Shown: positions 37,901 through 45,697 of the stretch, piece after piece | Layout of the letters: each line of letters starts with the position of its first letter | How positions within the stretch are numbered: position 1 is the first letter of the stretch | From: Flammeovirga kamogawensis | GTDB lineage: Bacteria > Bacteroidota > Bacteroidia > Cytophagales > Flammeovirgaceae | Assembly (NCBI RefSeq): GCF_018736065.1 | Contig: NZ_CP076130.1 | Location: forward strand, 382,001 to 446,000 | Direction: 5' to 3' | Length of the DNA stretch: 64,000 bases | Position numbers and translations under genes: made by a program | The notes under the pieces: model-generated | Told to the model about the DNA's origin: nothing | What the model saw: the letters and a program-made list of their open reading frames with translations, nothing else | The model's database searches: none

Positions 37901-38937
37901 CCAATATTTTTTTTAAAAGTATTGGCTATTTTATAGATTCCCCTGTTCTCAATTAGTTTAACAACACCCCCGTGTGTGGTCGTTACCCAAATCAAATTAT
38001 CATCTATAAAAACATCTGTAATGCCCTCATAATTTTTATTCAATTCATCATTCGGAAGTAAGTCAATTTTAGTAAAGTGCGATTTCTCTGGGTTACTTCT
38101 ATACAAACCATTCTTCCAAGTTCCCACCCATAAACGCCCTTGTTTATCTAAATATAAAGTATTGATTAATTTTAGGTTTTCGTTATTTACACCTTGTAAT
38201 TTTTTATAAGATTTATCTTCTAAGTCATACTCGAACACTCCATTTGGTGTACCTAAAAAAAGTACATTTCTATGTTTGTCATATACCGACTTTGTAATCC
38301 ATTTTAAAGGTTTTAATGCATGTTTTGCAATGCTATTGTTTTTCTTATCGTACCTAAATAATCTTCCACCTGAACCATACCATATGCTCTTGTCATTGGT
38401 TTCTTGAATTGAAAAAATCACATCGCTACTTTGCTTGTGCTTAATTAGTTTATTTTGAGCTAAATCAATTACTAAAAAGCCATTTGCCCAAGTACCAATA
38501 CATAAAAGACCATCTGATGTTTCTTTAATAGAAGTCACCCTAAGAAAAGAATTGTTATTGGTTATTGAGGTAAACAAGTGATTATAGCTCACAAATTTAT
38601 CTTTGGTTAAATCATAAGAAGCTAAACCACCACTTTTAGTTCCTACCCAAATAACATTGTTACTTCCTAACTCTAAAGTCTCTACATCTTCACTATAAAA
38701 TTCCTTGTATTTGTTAGACGGTTTCAGGTATTCAAACCCATGTGCATCTAATTTTACAATACCTTCGCTACTCGCAAACCACATCACGCCTTGCTTATCT
38801 TTTATAACCCTAGTTACAGAATTATTAGACAAACCATTCGAGACATTTAGATACTCAAATAAGTAGTTATCTTTTGCACTAGATGAACTACTTATTGTTA
38901 ATAATAAAATATATAGAAGTAAATAAAATTTATTCAT
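34936..38937 (-). CDS. Hybrid two-component system sensor/regulator (HTCS no. 2)
   Basis: A 1333-residue HTCS with the same plan as the first: signal peptide ending SSSSAK, a double propeller region of about 30-680 (GVMWFASSEGIVKLD, RLWVGTWKNGLYRS, IIWLGTFNGLYQM), a Y_Y_Y domain to about 775, a membrane span about 778-800, HisKA with ISHEIRTP and phospho-His836, HATPase about 935-1050 (NNLLSNAIKFT, DQGVGIP, GTGIGLSLS), receiver with VVSDVMMPEMDG and phospho-Asp1128, and AraC HTH about 1230-1330 (YFTKEFKKQYNVEPLEYR). All signalling residues are present. It lies between the sulfatase units and upstream of the minus-strand S1 sulfatase; its most likely targets are that sulfatase and susC, across the repeats at 40737-40849 (inference). 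Confidence 0.95.
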   Translation of the reverse strand: MNKFYLLLYILLLTISSSSSAKDNYLFEYLNVSNGLSNNSVTRVIKDKQGVMWFASSEGIVKLDAHGFEYLKPSNKYKEFYSEDVETLELGSNNVIWVGTKSGGLASYDLTKDKFVSYNHLFTSITNNNSFLRVTSIKETSDGLLCIGTWANGFLVIDLAQNKLIKHKQSSDVIFSIQETNDKSIWYGSGGRLFRYDKKNNSIAKHALKPLKWITKSVYDKHRNVLFLGTPNGVFEYDLEDKSYKKLQGVNNENLKLINTLYLDKQGRLWVGTWKNGLYRSNPEKSHFTKIDLLPNDELNKNYEGITDVFIDDNLIWVTTTHGGVVKLIENRGIYKIANTFKKNIGLPDNNINSLIIDENDNQWIGTKNGGVGFKWKDNDTFTVIPCTQHKLISSFLEYKDKMYVGTSSGLFIFSKTNPLGTYQFLGNVKFRKIKSLWLDQTSKTLYIGLQQSGLAIVPNIEKIALNKITFYAPVEKKENYFGSDRVEHIVKGKNGIIWLGTFNGLYQMNTKLKTFKFIDLKNKFDFPSNIILSLLSADNGNKLYIGSATGLMVLDTSHDEPQFIDFYNKNSGLENDCINAIVLDSNKQLWLGLSKGISSINLTSNIIRNYTKEDGVTVSSINIGAVYKHKDQVYFGGQKGLLVFAPNFISKPLYNPNVYFSRLKINTTDVTVGEEVNGNIILKTTLPFTKKIALSYKDKVIGLSVNTSEYIDQKNVNFSYRILSISDAWIDNLHNPRITLTQLPVGENIIEIKACRSGECGDVNQLVIDVKPAPWFSLPAIVIYFLLIGFIIYSIFSFFIRKEKLESELKLANVEKEKEHELTEAKMNFFTNISHEIRTPLTLIHAPLEELLDENELPEKFKPRLQLINKNTNNLLLLINQLLDFRKMEDNKLSLSYSFYSIKQLINNKFQEFQPLAHYAGLTLEFLDFSTKDQLYKIDKEKVDIVINNLLSNAIKFTPKGKAVTVSLEIKNSIKVRVKDQGVGIPTEELASIFTRYYQVDAEQTKQRKGTGIGLSLSKSIIDLHEGEISVSSKYGEGSIFTFELPILATKPCILEENKVKEIEQDIHVTPYNEEKLHTLLLVDDNVDILNYLEEVFKNQYNVFKAENGVKALKLIHNQAIDVVVSDVMMPEMDGIELCQIIKSDPKISHIPVILLTANATTGNELKGLEHGANDYIRKPFNSKVIQEKIKNILVHRDLLIQFYKGRLQPKEQQQILPEKVLSEEEKLLQKAIDFIELNIDKEELTVEFLADHMCMSQSTLYRKIKSSTNNTIVGFIRSIRLKKAADLLLSTPYSLKEIIDLVGINDVRYFTKEFKKQYNVEPLEYRGKAVI

Positions 38938-38988
38938 TCAGTTAGCCTTAATATTGTACAGTGTTAAAAATACACTAATCAAAAATTC

Positions 38989-39034
38989 TAAAAAAATTGG
39001 ACAAGAGATTTGATGTTAATAACTCTTGCCCAAT
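38989..39034 (-). terminator. Terminator after the minus-strand sulfatase
   Basis: ATTGGACAAGAG (38996-39007) pairs with CTCTTGCCCAAT (39023-39034), with one G-U pair on the minus-strand transcript, followed there by seven T. It insulates HTCS no. 2 from sulfatase read-through. Confidence 0.85.
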
Positions 39035-39052
39035 CAAATTTTAACTTTTAAC

Positions 39053-40654
39053 TTAGTCCACGATGCGTTGGCTTCCCCACCAATCTGCATTAGGAGCAAA
39101 TGTTTCTCCTAACATTTTGTGTCTTTGTGCTTCAAGATTTTTCAATTTCACGTCTTTTACTTTTTGTAAATGGGCCGTTTCTTTTGCCTGAGACCACTCT
39201 ATATCTTGCTCTGGGTAATTAGCTCCCAACCCGTTTAAATAAGTGAACAACGAGTCGCTTAAATTATTTACAATGGTAGGGTATTCTACTGCTATATCTT
39301 TTTCTTCTGTTGGATCTGTTTCAAGGTTGTAAAGCTCTTCTTTATTGTTTTCATAATAATGAATTAGTTTCCACTTCCCAGCTCTTATTACAGAAGAAGG
39401 TTCACCCCCTTGATTACCATAATGAGGATAATGCCACACAATTGCTCTTTCTTCTAATTCTTGCCCTTTTAATAACGGCACTAAACTAATACCATCCTGA
39501 TGCTGCTCTGGGTATTGTGGTAAACCTGCCAAATCTAATAACGTAGGATAGAAATCTGTACCCGTTACAGGTGTAGCATTATGCTGATTATTCGAATTTA
39601 GCCACGGTACTTTTATTATATATGGTGTTCGTAGACCTCCTTCAAATTGATATCCTTTTCCTCCTTTTAATGGTAAATTTGCAGTAGAAAAAGAATCTCC
39701 AGCAGAAACACCACCATTATCACCAGTAAAAACAACTATTGTATTTTCACTTAACCCCATTTCTTCTAATGAACGCATTACATTACCAACTGCATCGTCC
39801 ATAGATTCTACCAAACCTGCATACACCGGATTATCTTGATGTTGACGAATAGGTAAGAATTTACCCATTTCATACCCTTTTTCTGCTACACCTTGAGTAA
39901 CAGCCTTGTCTCTATATTTTCTCCATTTCTGTTCTGTAGTCTGTATTGGTCCATGCACTGCGTAGAAAGATAAACAAGCAAAAAAGGGCTTCTCTTTATT
40001 TTCTTTCATAAAGTTTACCGTCTCTTGAGCCAAACGCATCGAAAGGTTCTCTCCAACAGGTCCATCCTTCATTTTTGGGTTTTTATAAGGAGAGAAATAC
40101 CCGCCAACAGGACTACCCGCATGGAAACCTCCAACATTATAATCAAAGCCGTGATTTTCTGGTAGAGAACCTTCACCACCAATATGCCACTTTCCTGCAA
40201 AAAATGTAGTGTAACCATTTTCTCTAAAAGCCTCAGGCATGGTGATGTAACTCGAATCTAGCGTATGTTTATAATAAGCAGGAAGCAATTTGTTAAACCT
40301 CTTTTTCTTACGCCATTTTTCTCCTTCCAAAGCACCAATCCAATCTGTTATACCGTGTCTAGCAGGAGATTTACCAGTCATAATACTAGCCCTAGATGGA
40401 CTACATACCTGACATGAAGCATACCCTTGATCGAACTGTACGCCTTCTGCTGCTATTTTATCAATATTTGGTGTTTCATAATAATTAGAATTTGTTGTTG
40501 AAAGATCATGTGCACCCAAATCATCTGCAATTATTAAGAGTACATTAGGATATTTTTTCTCGGTTTGCAAAGGCTTATTCTGTCCACTTTTACATGAGAC
40601 AAAAAAAGATAAAAGAAGAAGTAATAATTTAAACCGATTTGATAGAAAACTCAT
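39053..40654 (-). CDS. S1-family sulfatase lipoprotein, divergent from susC
   Basis: A 533-residue formylglycine sulfatase. Lipobox FFVSC (Cys21). Metal-binding IIADDLGAHD, modification motif VCSPSRAS with Cys84 and Arg88, then MTGKSPARHGI and FFAGKWHIGGEG, and TIVVFTGDNGG near the C-terminal third. The overall pattern is that of aryl- or galactan-type S1 sulfatases, with complete ligand sets, so activity is expected. It would remove sulfate from imported or surface oligosaccharides. It is divergent from the susC operon over 353 bases that contain three copies of CAAATTARTCA and a TAnnTTTG element reading toward this gene. Co-regulation with the transporter is therefore likely. Confidence 0.9.
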   Translation of the reverse strand: MSFLSNRFKLLLLLLSFFVSCKSGQNKPLQTEKKYPNVLLIIADDLGAHDLSTTNSNYYETPNIDKIAAEGVQFDQGYASCQVCSPSRASIMTGKSPARHGITDWIGALEGEKWRKKKRFNKLLPAYYKHTLDSSYITMPEAFRENGYTTFFAGKWHIGGEGSLPENHGFDYNVGGFHAGSPVGGYFSPYKNPKMKDGPVGENLSMRLAQETVNFMKENKEKPFFACLSFYAVHGPIQTTEQKWRKYRDKAVTQGVAEKGYEMGKFLPIRQHQDNPVYAGLVESMDDAVGNVMRSLEEMGLSENTIVVFTGDNGGVSAGDSFSTANLPLKGGKGYQFEGGLRTPYIIKVPWLNSNNQHNATPVTGTDFYPTLLDLAGLPQYPEQHQDGISLVPLLKGQELEERAIVWHYPHYGNQGGEPSSVIRAGKWKLIHYYENNKEELYNLETDPTEEKDIAVEYPTIVNNLSDSLFTYLNGLGANYPEQDIEWSQAKETAHLQKVKDVKLKNLEAQRHKMLGETFAPNADWWGSQRIVD

Positions 40655-40702
40655 ATTGTGTAATTGTATTTTTAAAATAAGATTAACGTCACAAATACAT
40701 TA

Positions 40703-40710
40703 CAAACATA
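40703..40710 (-). promoter_or_regulatory. Candidate -7 element (TATGTTTG) for the sulfatase
   Basis: On the minus strand this reads TATGTTTG, matching TAnnTTTG. It is 49 bases before the sulfatase ATG and 26 bases downstream (in minus-strand terms) of the nearer repeat at 40737-40747, a reasonable place for an activator. Confidence 0.5.
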
Positions 40711-40736
40711 AATAGATTATTAATTTTGTTCCTGCA

Positions 40737-40849
40737 CAAATTAATCATATGATAGTACAAATTAGTCAGTAAATAAACTTAACAAAAACACATCAATCGT
40801 GTAATAAACTGATTTAAAATGCAATAACAATTAAAAAGCAAATTAGTCA
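40737..40849. promoter_or_regulatory. Three CAAATTARTCA repeats, candidate HTCS operators
   Basis: The copies are CAAATTAATCA at 40737-40747, CAAATTAGTCA at 40758-40768 and CAAATTAGTCA at 40839-40849. The first two start 21 bases apart, two helical turns, as expected for an AraC-type dimer on direct repeats. The third lies 42 bases before CATATTTG in front of susC and merges into the palindrome AATTAGTcACTAATT. The R in the motif is A or G. Confidence 0.55.
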
Positions 40850-41007
40850 CTAATTGACTGAAATAGACGGATAAGATTAAAAGAGCCTTTTCATATTTGC
40901 ATAAACGTTACAAGAACACTTTTAATGAAATGAAATTTTAAAGAACAATTTTTTATCCTATTAGGAGACTCCAACTGTTCACAAATTATTCTCTTAAAGC
41001 ATTTTTT

Positions 41008-44000
41008 ATGAAAAAAAATTATCTATCAACTTGGCAAAGATTTATCAACTTTGTATTTCTATGTCTACTGTTCTTATCTTTTACAACAGAGGCACAAGAA
41101 CAAAAAATTAAAGGGGTGGTAAAAGACAATACCGGCCAACCACTACCAGGGGTAAATATAAAAATTAAAGGAACCTCTACTGGTACAATTACTAATTTCA
41201 ATGGAGAGTTTTCTCTTAATGGAATCACTCCTTCAGAGACTATCATTTTTAGTTTTATGGGTTTTGAACCTCAAGAAATGGCAGTAGGCACTCAAAAAGA
41301 ATTTGCTATTGTTTTAGAAGAATCTTTAGAGGTACTTTCTGAAATAGTTGTTGTGGGTTATGGTACTCAGAAAAAAGAAAATCTAACGGGTGCAGTAGGT
41401 GTAGTCACTCCCGATAAAGATATTGGCAACCAAGCTGTAACCAATACAGAAACCTTATTACAAGGTAGAATTGCAGGTGTTCAACTTACCCAATCGGGAG
41501 GTAAACCGGGTGCTGGAGCAGAAATAACAATTAGAGGTAATGGTACTTTAAATAATTCTAGTCCGTTAGTATTAATTGATGGTGTTCCTGGTAGTATGCA
41601 AGATATTTTACCTTCTGATATAGAAAGTGTTTCTGTATTAAAAGATGCCGCTTCCGCTTCTATTTATGGTACTAGAGCAGCAAACGGGGTTATATTAGTC
41701 ACTACAAAAAAAGGTGATGATAACGAAAAGGTAAAATTATCATACAATGGTTATGCTGGTTTACAAAAAGCAACTGTACTTCCAGATCTTTTAGATAGCT
41801 GGGATTATATGAATCTCAAAAACGAAGCAAATACAAATGCAGGAAGAGCACCTATCTATACTACTGATGAAATTGATATGGCTAAAGCGGGTTCCAACCC
41901 TTACTATTATGGTAATACAGATTGGGCAGATGAAGTTTTTAAAGATGGTGCATTTTTCCAAAACCATCAGGTGTCTTTAACACAAAAAGTAGGTAAAACA
42001 CAATATTTAGCTTCGGTTGGTTATTTAGATCAAGAAGGTATAATGTATGGTACTTCTGCAGAAAGATTGAATTACAGAATTAACTTAAGAAGTGACCTTG
42101 GAAAAGGTTTTACATTTGGAACAAACTTCTTCGGCGCAGTAAAAAATTCAACAGAATCTGCTGATACAGACGATCAAGGTGTTATGCGTTTAATTGCAAA
42201 TTCCTCGCCGTTAGTGCCTGTTTATAACGAAGATGGCTCTTGGGGTTCTGCATCAGGTAACCCGTACGAGATCAATACTAAAAACCCTCTTTATTATGCT
42301 ACAGAAGCAAGTAGAAAAACAAGCAAATCAAACAAAAATACAATCAACCCCTATTTGGAATTTAACCCAATTGCTGGTTTAACATTCAAATCAAACTTTA
42401 GTTATTCTTATACTTCCGGATTAATAAAAGCACAAAAACACGATTTTCAGTTAACCGATAATGATGGGAATGATTCGGATATTTCAAGGGTTCAAAATTC
42501 GTTACAAGATGTTACTAATGAATACGAAACAGTTCAATGGGAAAACACTGTAAATTATGCCAAAGAGTTTAATAAGCATAGCATCAATTTACTTGCTGGT
42601 ACAACCATGAACTCTTATGCACATAGATGGTCTAAAGTTAAAGTGACAGATTTACCAAGTAACGACCTTGGACAAATTGGTTCTGGTAGTAACCCTACTG
42701 TAGATGGTACTTTTAACGAAAGTAGATTATTGTCTGTATTTGGTAGAATTCAATATAACTTTGACGATCGCTACCTTTTAGAAGGTAATATTAGAACAGA
42801 TGGTTCTTCTAAATTCCCTGCCAATAATCGATATGCAATTTTCCCTGCCGTTTCTGCTGGCTGGATTTTCTCTAACGAAGCGTTTCTTGAAGGTGCCGAA
42901 AACTTCCTTTCTTTTGGTAAAATTAGAGCAAACTGGGGGCAATTAGGTAACGATAAAATTGGGTACTATCCTTATTCACAAACCTACACGCCTACTGATG
43001 GTTATCCTTTTGATGGATCTTCTATTTACAATGGTGGTTTAGCAGTAACAGACCTTGCTAACCCAGATATTAAATGGGAAACAACAACGTCTTATGGTAT
43101 TGGTGCTGACTTTGGTTTTTGGAACGATAAGTTATCCATCACAGCAGATTACTTTGTAAAAGATACTGATGATATTCTTCTAAAACTTCCTATACCTGGT
43201 GCAACAGGTGTATCTAACCCTGCCTATCAGAATGCAGGTAGAGTTAGAAATACTGGCTGGGAACTTGCCGTTAATCACTACAATTCTATTGGAAACTCTG
43301 GTATTAAATACAATGTAGGATTTAATGTAACCACTATTCAGAACGAGATTATTGAAATGCAAGGAGAATCTCAATATCCTAATAACAGACAAATCAATAC
43401 AGAAGGTCAACCTATTGGTTCTTTCTATGGTTACAACAATACTGGTATTTATAGAACAAAAGAAGACTTAGAAAAGTACGCGTATATAGATGGACAAACG
43501 CCTCAACTAGGTGATTTAATTTACGAAGATATTAATGGTGATGGTATTATTAATGATGAAGACAGAACCATTATTGGTAACCCAAACCCTGAGTTTATGT
43601 ACGGCATTAACCTCGGTATTTCTTACAAAGGTTTTGATGTAAAACTATTCTTCCAAGGTGTACAAAATATAGATATTTACTCTTCGTCTACGGGTAACCA
43701 TAGTGGTAGTGGCAATAACTTAATGAACTGGACTACCGATTGGATGGATAGATGGACTCCAGAAAATACAGATGCTTCTAAACCAAGATTGGGGAATGTA
43801 AATAACGAACAAATTTCTTCATTCTGGGTGGAAGATGCTTCTTACTTCAGATTAAAAAATGTGGAAGTGGGGTATTCTTTCAACGAAAATGTGTGTAGAA
43901 AATTAAAACTATCAGGTTTGCGTATTTATACCAATTCAACCAATCCTCTTACTTGGTCAAAAATAGACCATTGGGATCCTGAACGTTACGCAAACCAATC

Positions 44001-44061
44001 TAGAAACGAGGCCTATCCTCAAACAACAACATTAACTTTTGGTACAAACATCACCTTCTAA
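41008..44061 (+). CDS. susC: SusC-type TonB-dependent outer-membrane transporter
   Basis: A 1017-residue SusC/RagA-family transporter importing oligosaccharides through the outer membrane. Signal peptide ending FTTEAQ. A carboxypeptidase-like regulatory domain covers about 30-115 (IKGVVKDNTGQPLPGVNIKI). The TonB-box-like VVVGYGTQKKEN precedes the plug at about 120-235 (ALIRG-type segment AEITIRGNG, LVLIDGVPGSM, DIESVSVLKDAASASIYG, NGVILVTTKKG). The beta-barrel fills the rest, ending in TLTFGTNITF. The following susD starts 10 bases later. It is the only susC in the window, so it must serve the operon and probably the wider locus. The upstream CAAATTARTCA repeats suggest HTCS activation. Substrate cannot be read from the sequence. 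Confidence 0.95.
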   Translation: MKKNYLSTWQRFINFVFLCLLFLSFTTEAQEQKIKGVVKDNTGQPLPGVNIKIKGTSTGTITNFNGEFSLNGITPSETIIFSFMGFEPQEMAVGTQKEFAIVLEESLEVLSEIVVVGYGTQKKENLTGAVGVVTPDKDIGNQAVTNTETLLQGRIAGVQLTQSGGKPGAGAEITIRGNGTLNNSSPLVLIDGVPGSMQDILPSDIESVSVLKDAASASIYGTRAANGVILVTTKKGDDNEKVKLSYNGYAGLQKATVLPDLLDSWDYMNLKNEANTNAGRAPIYTTDEIDMAKAGSNPYYYGNTDWADEVFKDGAFFQNHQVSLTQKVGKTQYLASVGYLDQEGIMYGTSAERLNYRINLRSDLGKGFTFGTNFFGAVKNSTESADTDDQGVMRLIANSSPLVPVYNEDGSWGSASGNPYEINTKNPLYYATEASRKTSKSNKNTINPYLEFNPIAGLTFKSNFSYSYTSGLIKAQKHDFQLTDNDGNDSDISRVQNSLQDVTNEYETVQWENTVNYAKEFNKHSINLLAGTTMNSYAHRWSKVKVTDLPSNDLGQIGSGSNPTVDGTFNESRLLSVFGRIQYNFDDRYLLEGNIRTDGSSKFPANNRYAIFPAVSAGWIFSNEAFLEGAENFLSFGKIRANWGQLGNDKIGYYPYSQTYTPTDGYPFDGSSIYNGGLAVTDLANPDIKWETTTSYGIGADFGFWNDKLSITADYFVKDTDDILLKLPIPGATGVSNPAYQNAGRVRNTGWELAVNHYNSIGNSGIKYNVGFNVTTIQNEIIEMQGESQYPNNRQINTEGQPIGSFYGYNNTGIYRTKEDLEKYAYIDGQTPQLGDLIYEDINGDGIINDEDRTIIGNPNPEFMYGINLGISYKGFDVKLFFQGVQNIDIYSSSTGNHSGSGNNLMNWTTDWMDRWTPENTDASKPRLGNVNNEQISSFWVEDASYFRLKNVEVGYSFNENVCRKLKLSGLRIYTNSTNPLTWSKIDHWDPERYANQSRNEAYPQTTTLTFGTNITF

Positions 44062-44071
44062 TCCTTTTAAA

Positions 44072-45610
44072 ATGAAAAAAATATTAATTACACTATTAGG
44101 AGTTGCATGTTTTTCGTGTAGTAACTACCTAGATCTACAAGACGGAAATACATTAAATCAAGATTCTTACTGGAAAACAGAAGAACATTTAGAGTTAGCT
44201 GTTAATGCGGCTTACGAGAGTTTAACGCCAGAAGAACTGTACGCAAGAGGATATAGAGATTTAGATTGTATTAGCGATAATGGATACAACGAATGGAACT
44301 GGATGAAATATTGGGATATTAGTGTTGGTCAGCACAACCCTTCTACAGATAGAATTAGTTACGTTTGGAACGATAACTACAAAGGTATTAGAAGAGCCAA
44401 CGAAATTCTTGATAATGCTCCAGGCATGGGTATTGATCAAGAGGTAAAAGATACAGCTATAGGCGAAGCTCTCTTTCTACGTGGTTTATTTTACAACAAC
44501 CTTTCTATTCTTTATAATAATGTTCCTTTAATCCTTTCCGTAGTTTCTCCAGAAGGAGCTCGTATTGAAAAATCTTCTAAAGAAGAAGTTGTTGCACAGA
44601 TTATTGACGACTTAACACAGGCTATCGATCTTCTTCCAACTAAAGGCGAAACACCTGGTCGTATTACAAAAAATGCTGCCATTGCTCTTAGAGCAAGAGT
44701 TTACCTTTACAACCAACAATGGGAAAATGCAGCTAATGACTGCGAAGAGGTAATGACTTCTAATAAATACAGTTTAGTTGATGATTACAGTATGTTATTT
44801 TCTGATGAGGGACAAAACAGTACTGAGTCAATCTTCTCTGTTCAATTTGTTTCTAATATGAAAGCTGGAGAACAGTTTAGTGGCACCTATAAAAAGCAAC
44901 CTCAATCGCATTTTGGTGTACTTCCAAACTTAGTATATGATTATTATTGCAAGCATGGCTTAAAAGCTGAAAACTGTCCTGATGCTACTCCTTTTTCTGT
45001 ATGGTCAGACGAGAAAGGTTTACCATTATCAAAAGCTGAACTAGAAGCTAAAGGGTTAAGTATTTTTGATTATTGGGCTGAATTTGAGAACAGAGATCCA
45101 CGTTTAGATTTTTCTGTATTAAGAGGTGGAGAGCCTTGGTTAGACGCTGATAAATGGGACAATTCTGTAAAAGCTACTCGCTATGGTATTCAGAAATACA
45201 TCAGAAAAGAACTTGGATTATATACAGATGGAAATAAGAATTTTATGATTCTACGCTATGCTGATGTTTTACTAATGTATGCAGAAGCGAAAAATGAACT
45301 TAATGGACCGTCAGCTGAAGTATTTAATGCATTAAGTCAGGTAAGAAGAAGAGTAAATATGCCTGATGTAGACAATACATTAAATCAAGAACAACTTCGT
45401 GAGGAAATTAGACACGAAAGAAGAACAGAATTAGCTTTTGAAGGGCTTCGTTATTTTGATGAGTTAAGATGGAAAACTGCTAAAAATGATTTTGAAAACA
45501 ATGTAATTTTTCACGAAAGAAACTTTGATGAAAACAAACATTATTGGTGGCCATTACCACAAACTGAAATTGATAGAAACCCGAACCTATCACAAAACCC
45601 GGGTTGGTAA
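44072..45610 (+). CDS. susD: SusD/RagB-family glycan-binding lipoprotein
   Basis: A 512-residue outer-membrane lipoprotein pairing with the transporter upstream. I choose the ATG at 44072, which gives the signal MKKILITLLGV and lipobox CFSC; an in-frame ATG at 44039 overlaps susC. The protein begins with the typical NYLDLQDGNTLNQDSYWKTEEHLELAVNAAYE (SusD N-terminal helices; quoted in parts: NYLDLQDGNT, YWKTEEHLEL), with TPR-like helices (GEALFLRGLFYNNL, ALRARVYLYN), and ends with RHERRTELAFEGLRYFDELRW and YWWPLPQTEIDRNPN. It binds glycan at the surface and closes the SusC pore. It is followed by a hairpin and then the GH128 gene, in the usual susC-susD-enzyme order. Confidence 0.95.
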   Translation: MKKILITLLGVACFSCSNYLDLQDGNTLNQDSYWKTEEHLELAVNAAYESLTPEELYARGYRDLDCISDNGYNEWNWMKYWDISVGQHNPSTDRISYVWNDNYKGIRRANEILDNAPGMGIDQEVKDTAIGEALFLRGLFYNNLSILYNNVPLILSVVSPEGARIEKSSKEEVVAQIIDDLTQAIDLLPTKGETPGRITKNAAIALRARVYLYNQQWENAANDCEEVMTSNKYSLVDDYSMLFSDEGQNSTESIFSVQFVSNMKAGEQFSGTYKKQPQSHFGVLPNLVYDYYCKHGLKAENCPDATPFSVWSDEKGLPLSKAELEAKGLSIFDYWAEFENRDPRLDFSVLRGGEPWLDADKWDNSVKATRYGIQKYIRKELGLYTDGNKNFMILRYADVLLMYAEAKNELNGPSAEVFNALSQVRRRVNMPDVDNTLNQEQLREEIRHERRTELAFEGLRYFDELRWKTAKNDFENNVIFHERNFDENKHYWWPLPQTEIDRNPNLSQNPGW

Positions 45611-45630
45611 TTCAGCAGAAAAAGTTAGAA

Positions 45631-45660
45631 AGAGCACTACTTCATCTTTTGTAGTGCTCT
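45631..45660 (+). terminator. Intercistronic hairpin after susD
   Basis: AGAGCACTAC (45631-45640) pairs perfectly with GTAGTGCTCT (45651-45660). No T tract follows, so it may attenuate or process the message, lowering enzyme-gene expression relative to susC-susD, rather than stop it. Confidence 0.65.
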
Positions 45661-45697
45661 AATGTAAACTGTAATCATTGACTAAAAAGCATTCGAA

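Larger units (their letters stand above)
40655..41007. promoter_or_regulatory. 353-base divergent control region between sulfatase and susC
   Basis: No gene is seen. The region holds the phased direct repeats at 40737 and 40758 and a third at 40839, a minus-strand TAnnTTTG at 40703-40710 for the sulfatase, and a near-match CATATTTG at 40892-40899 for susC. No other hairpin of note is present. Confidence 0.6.
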
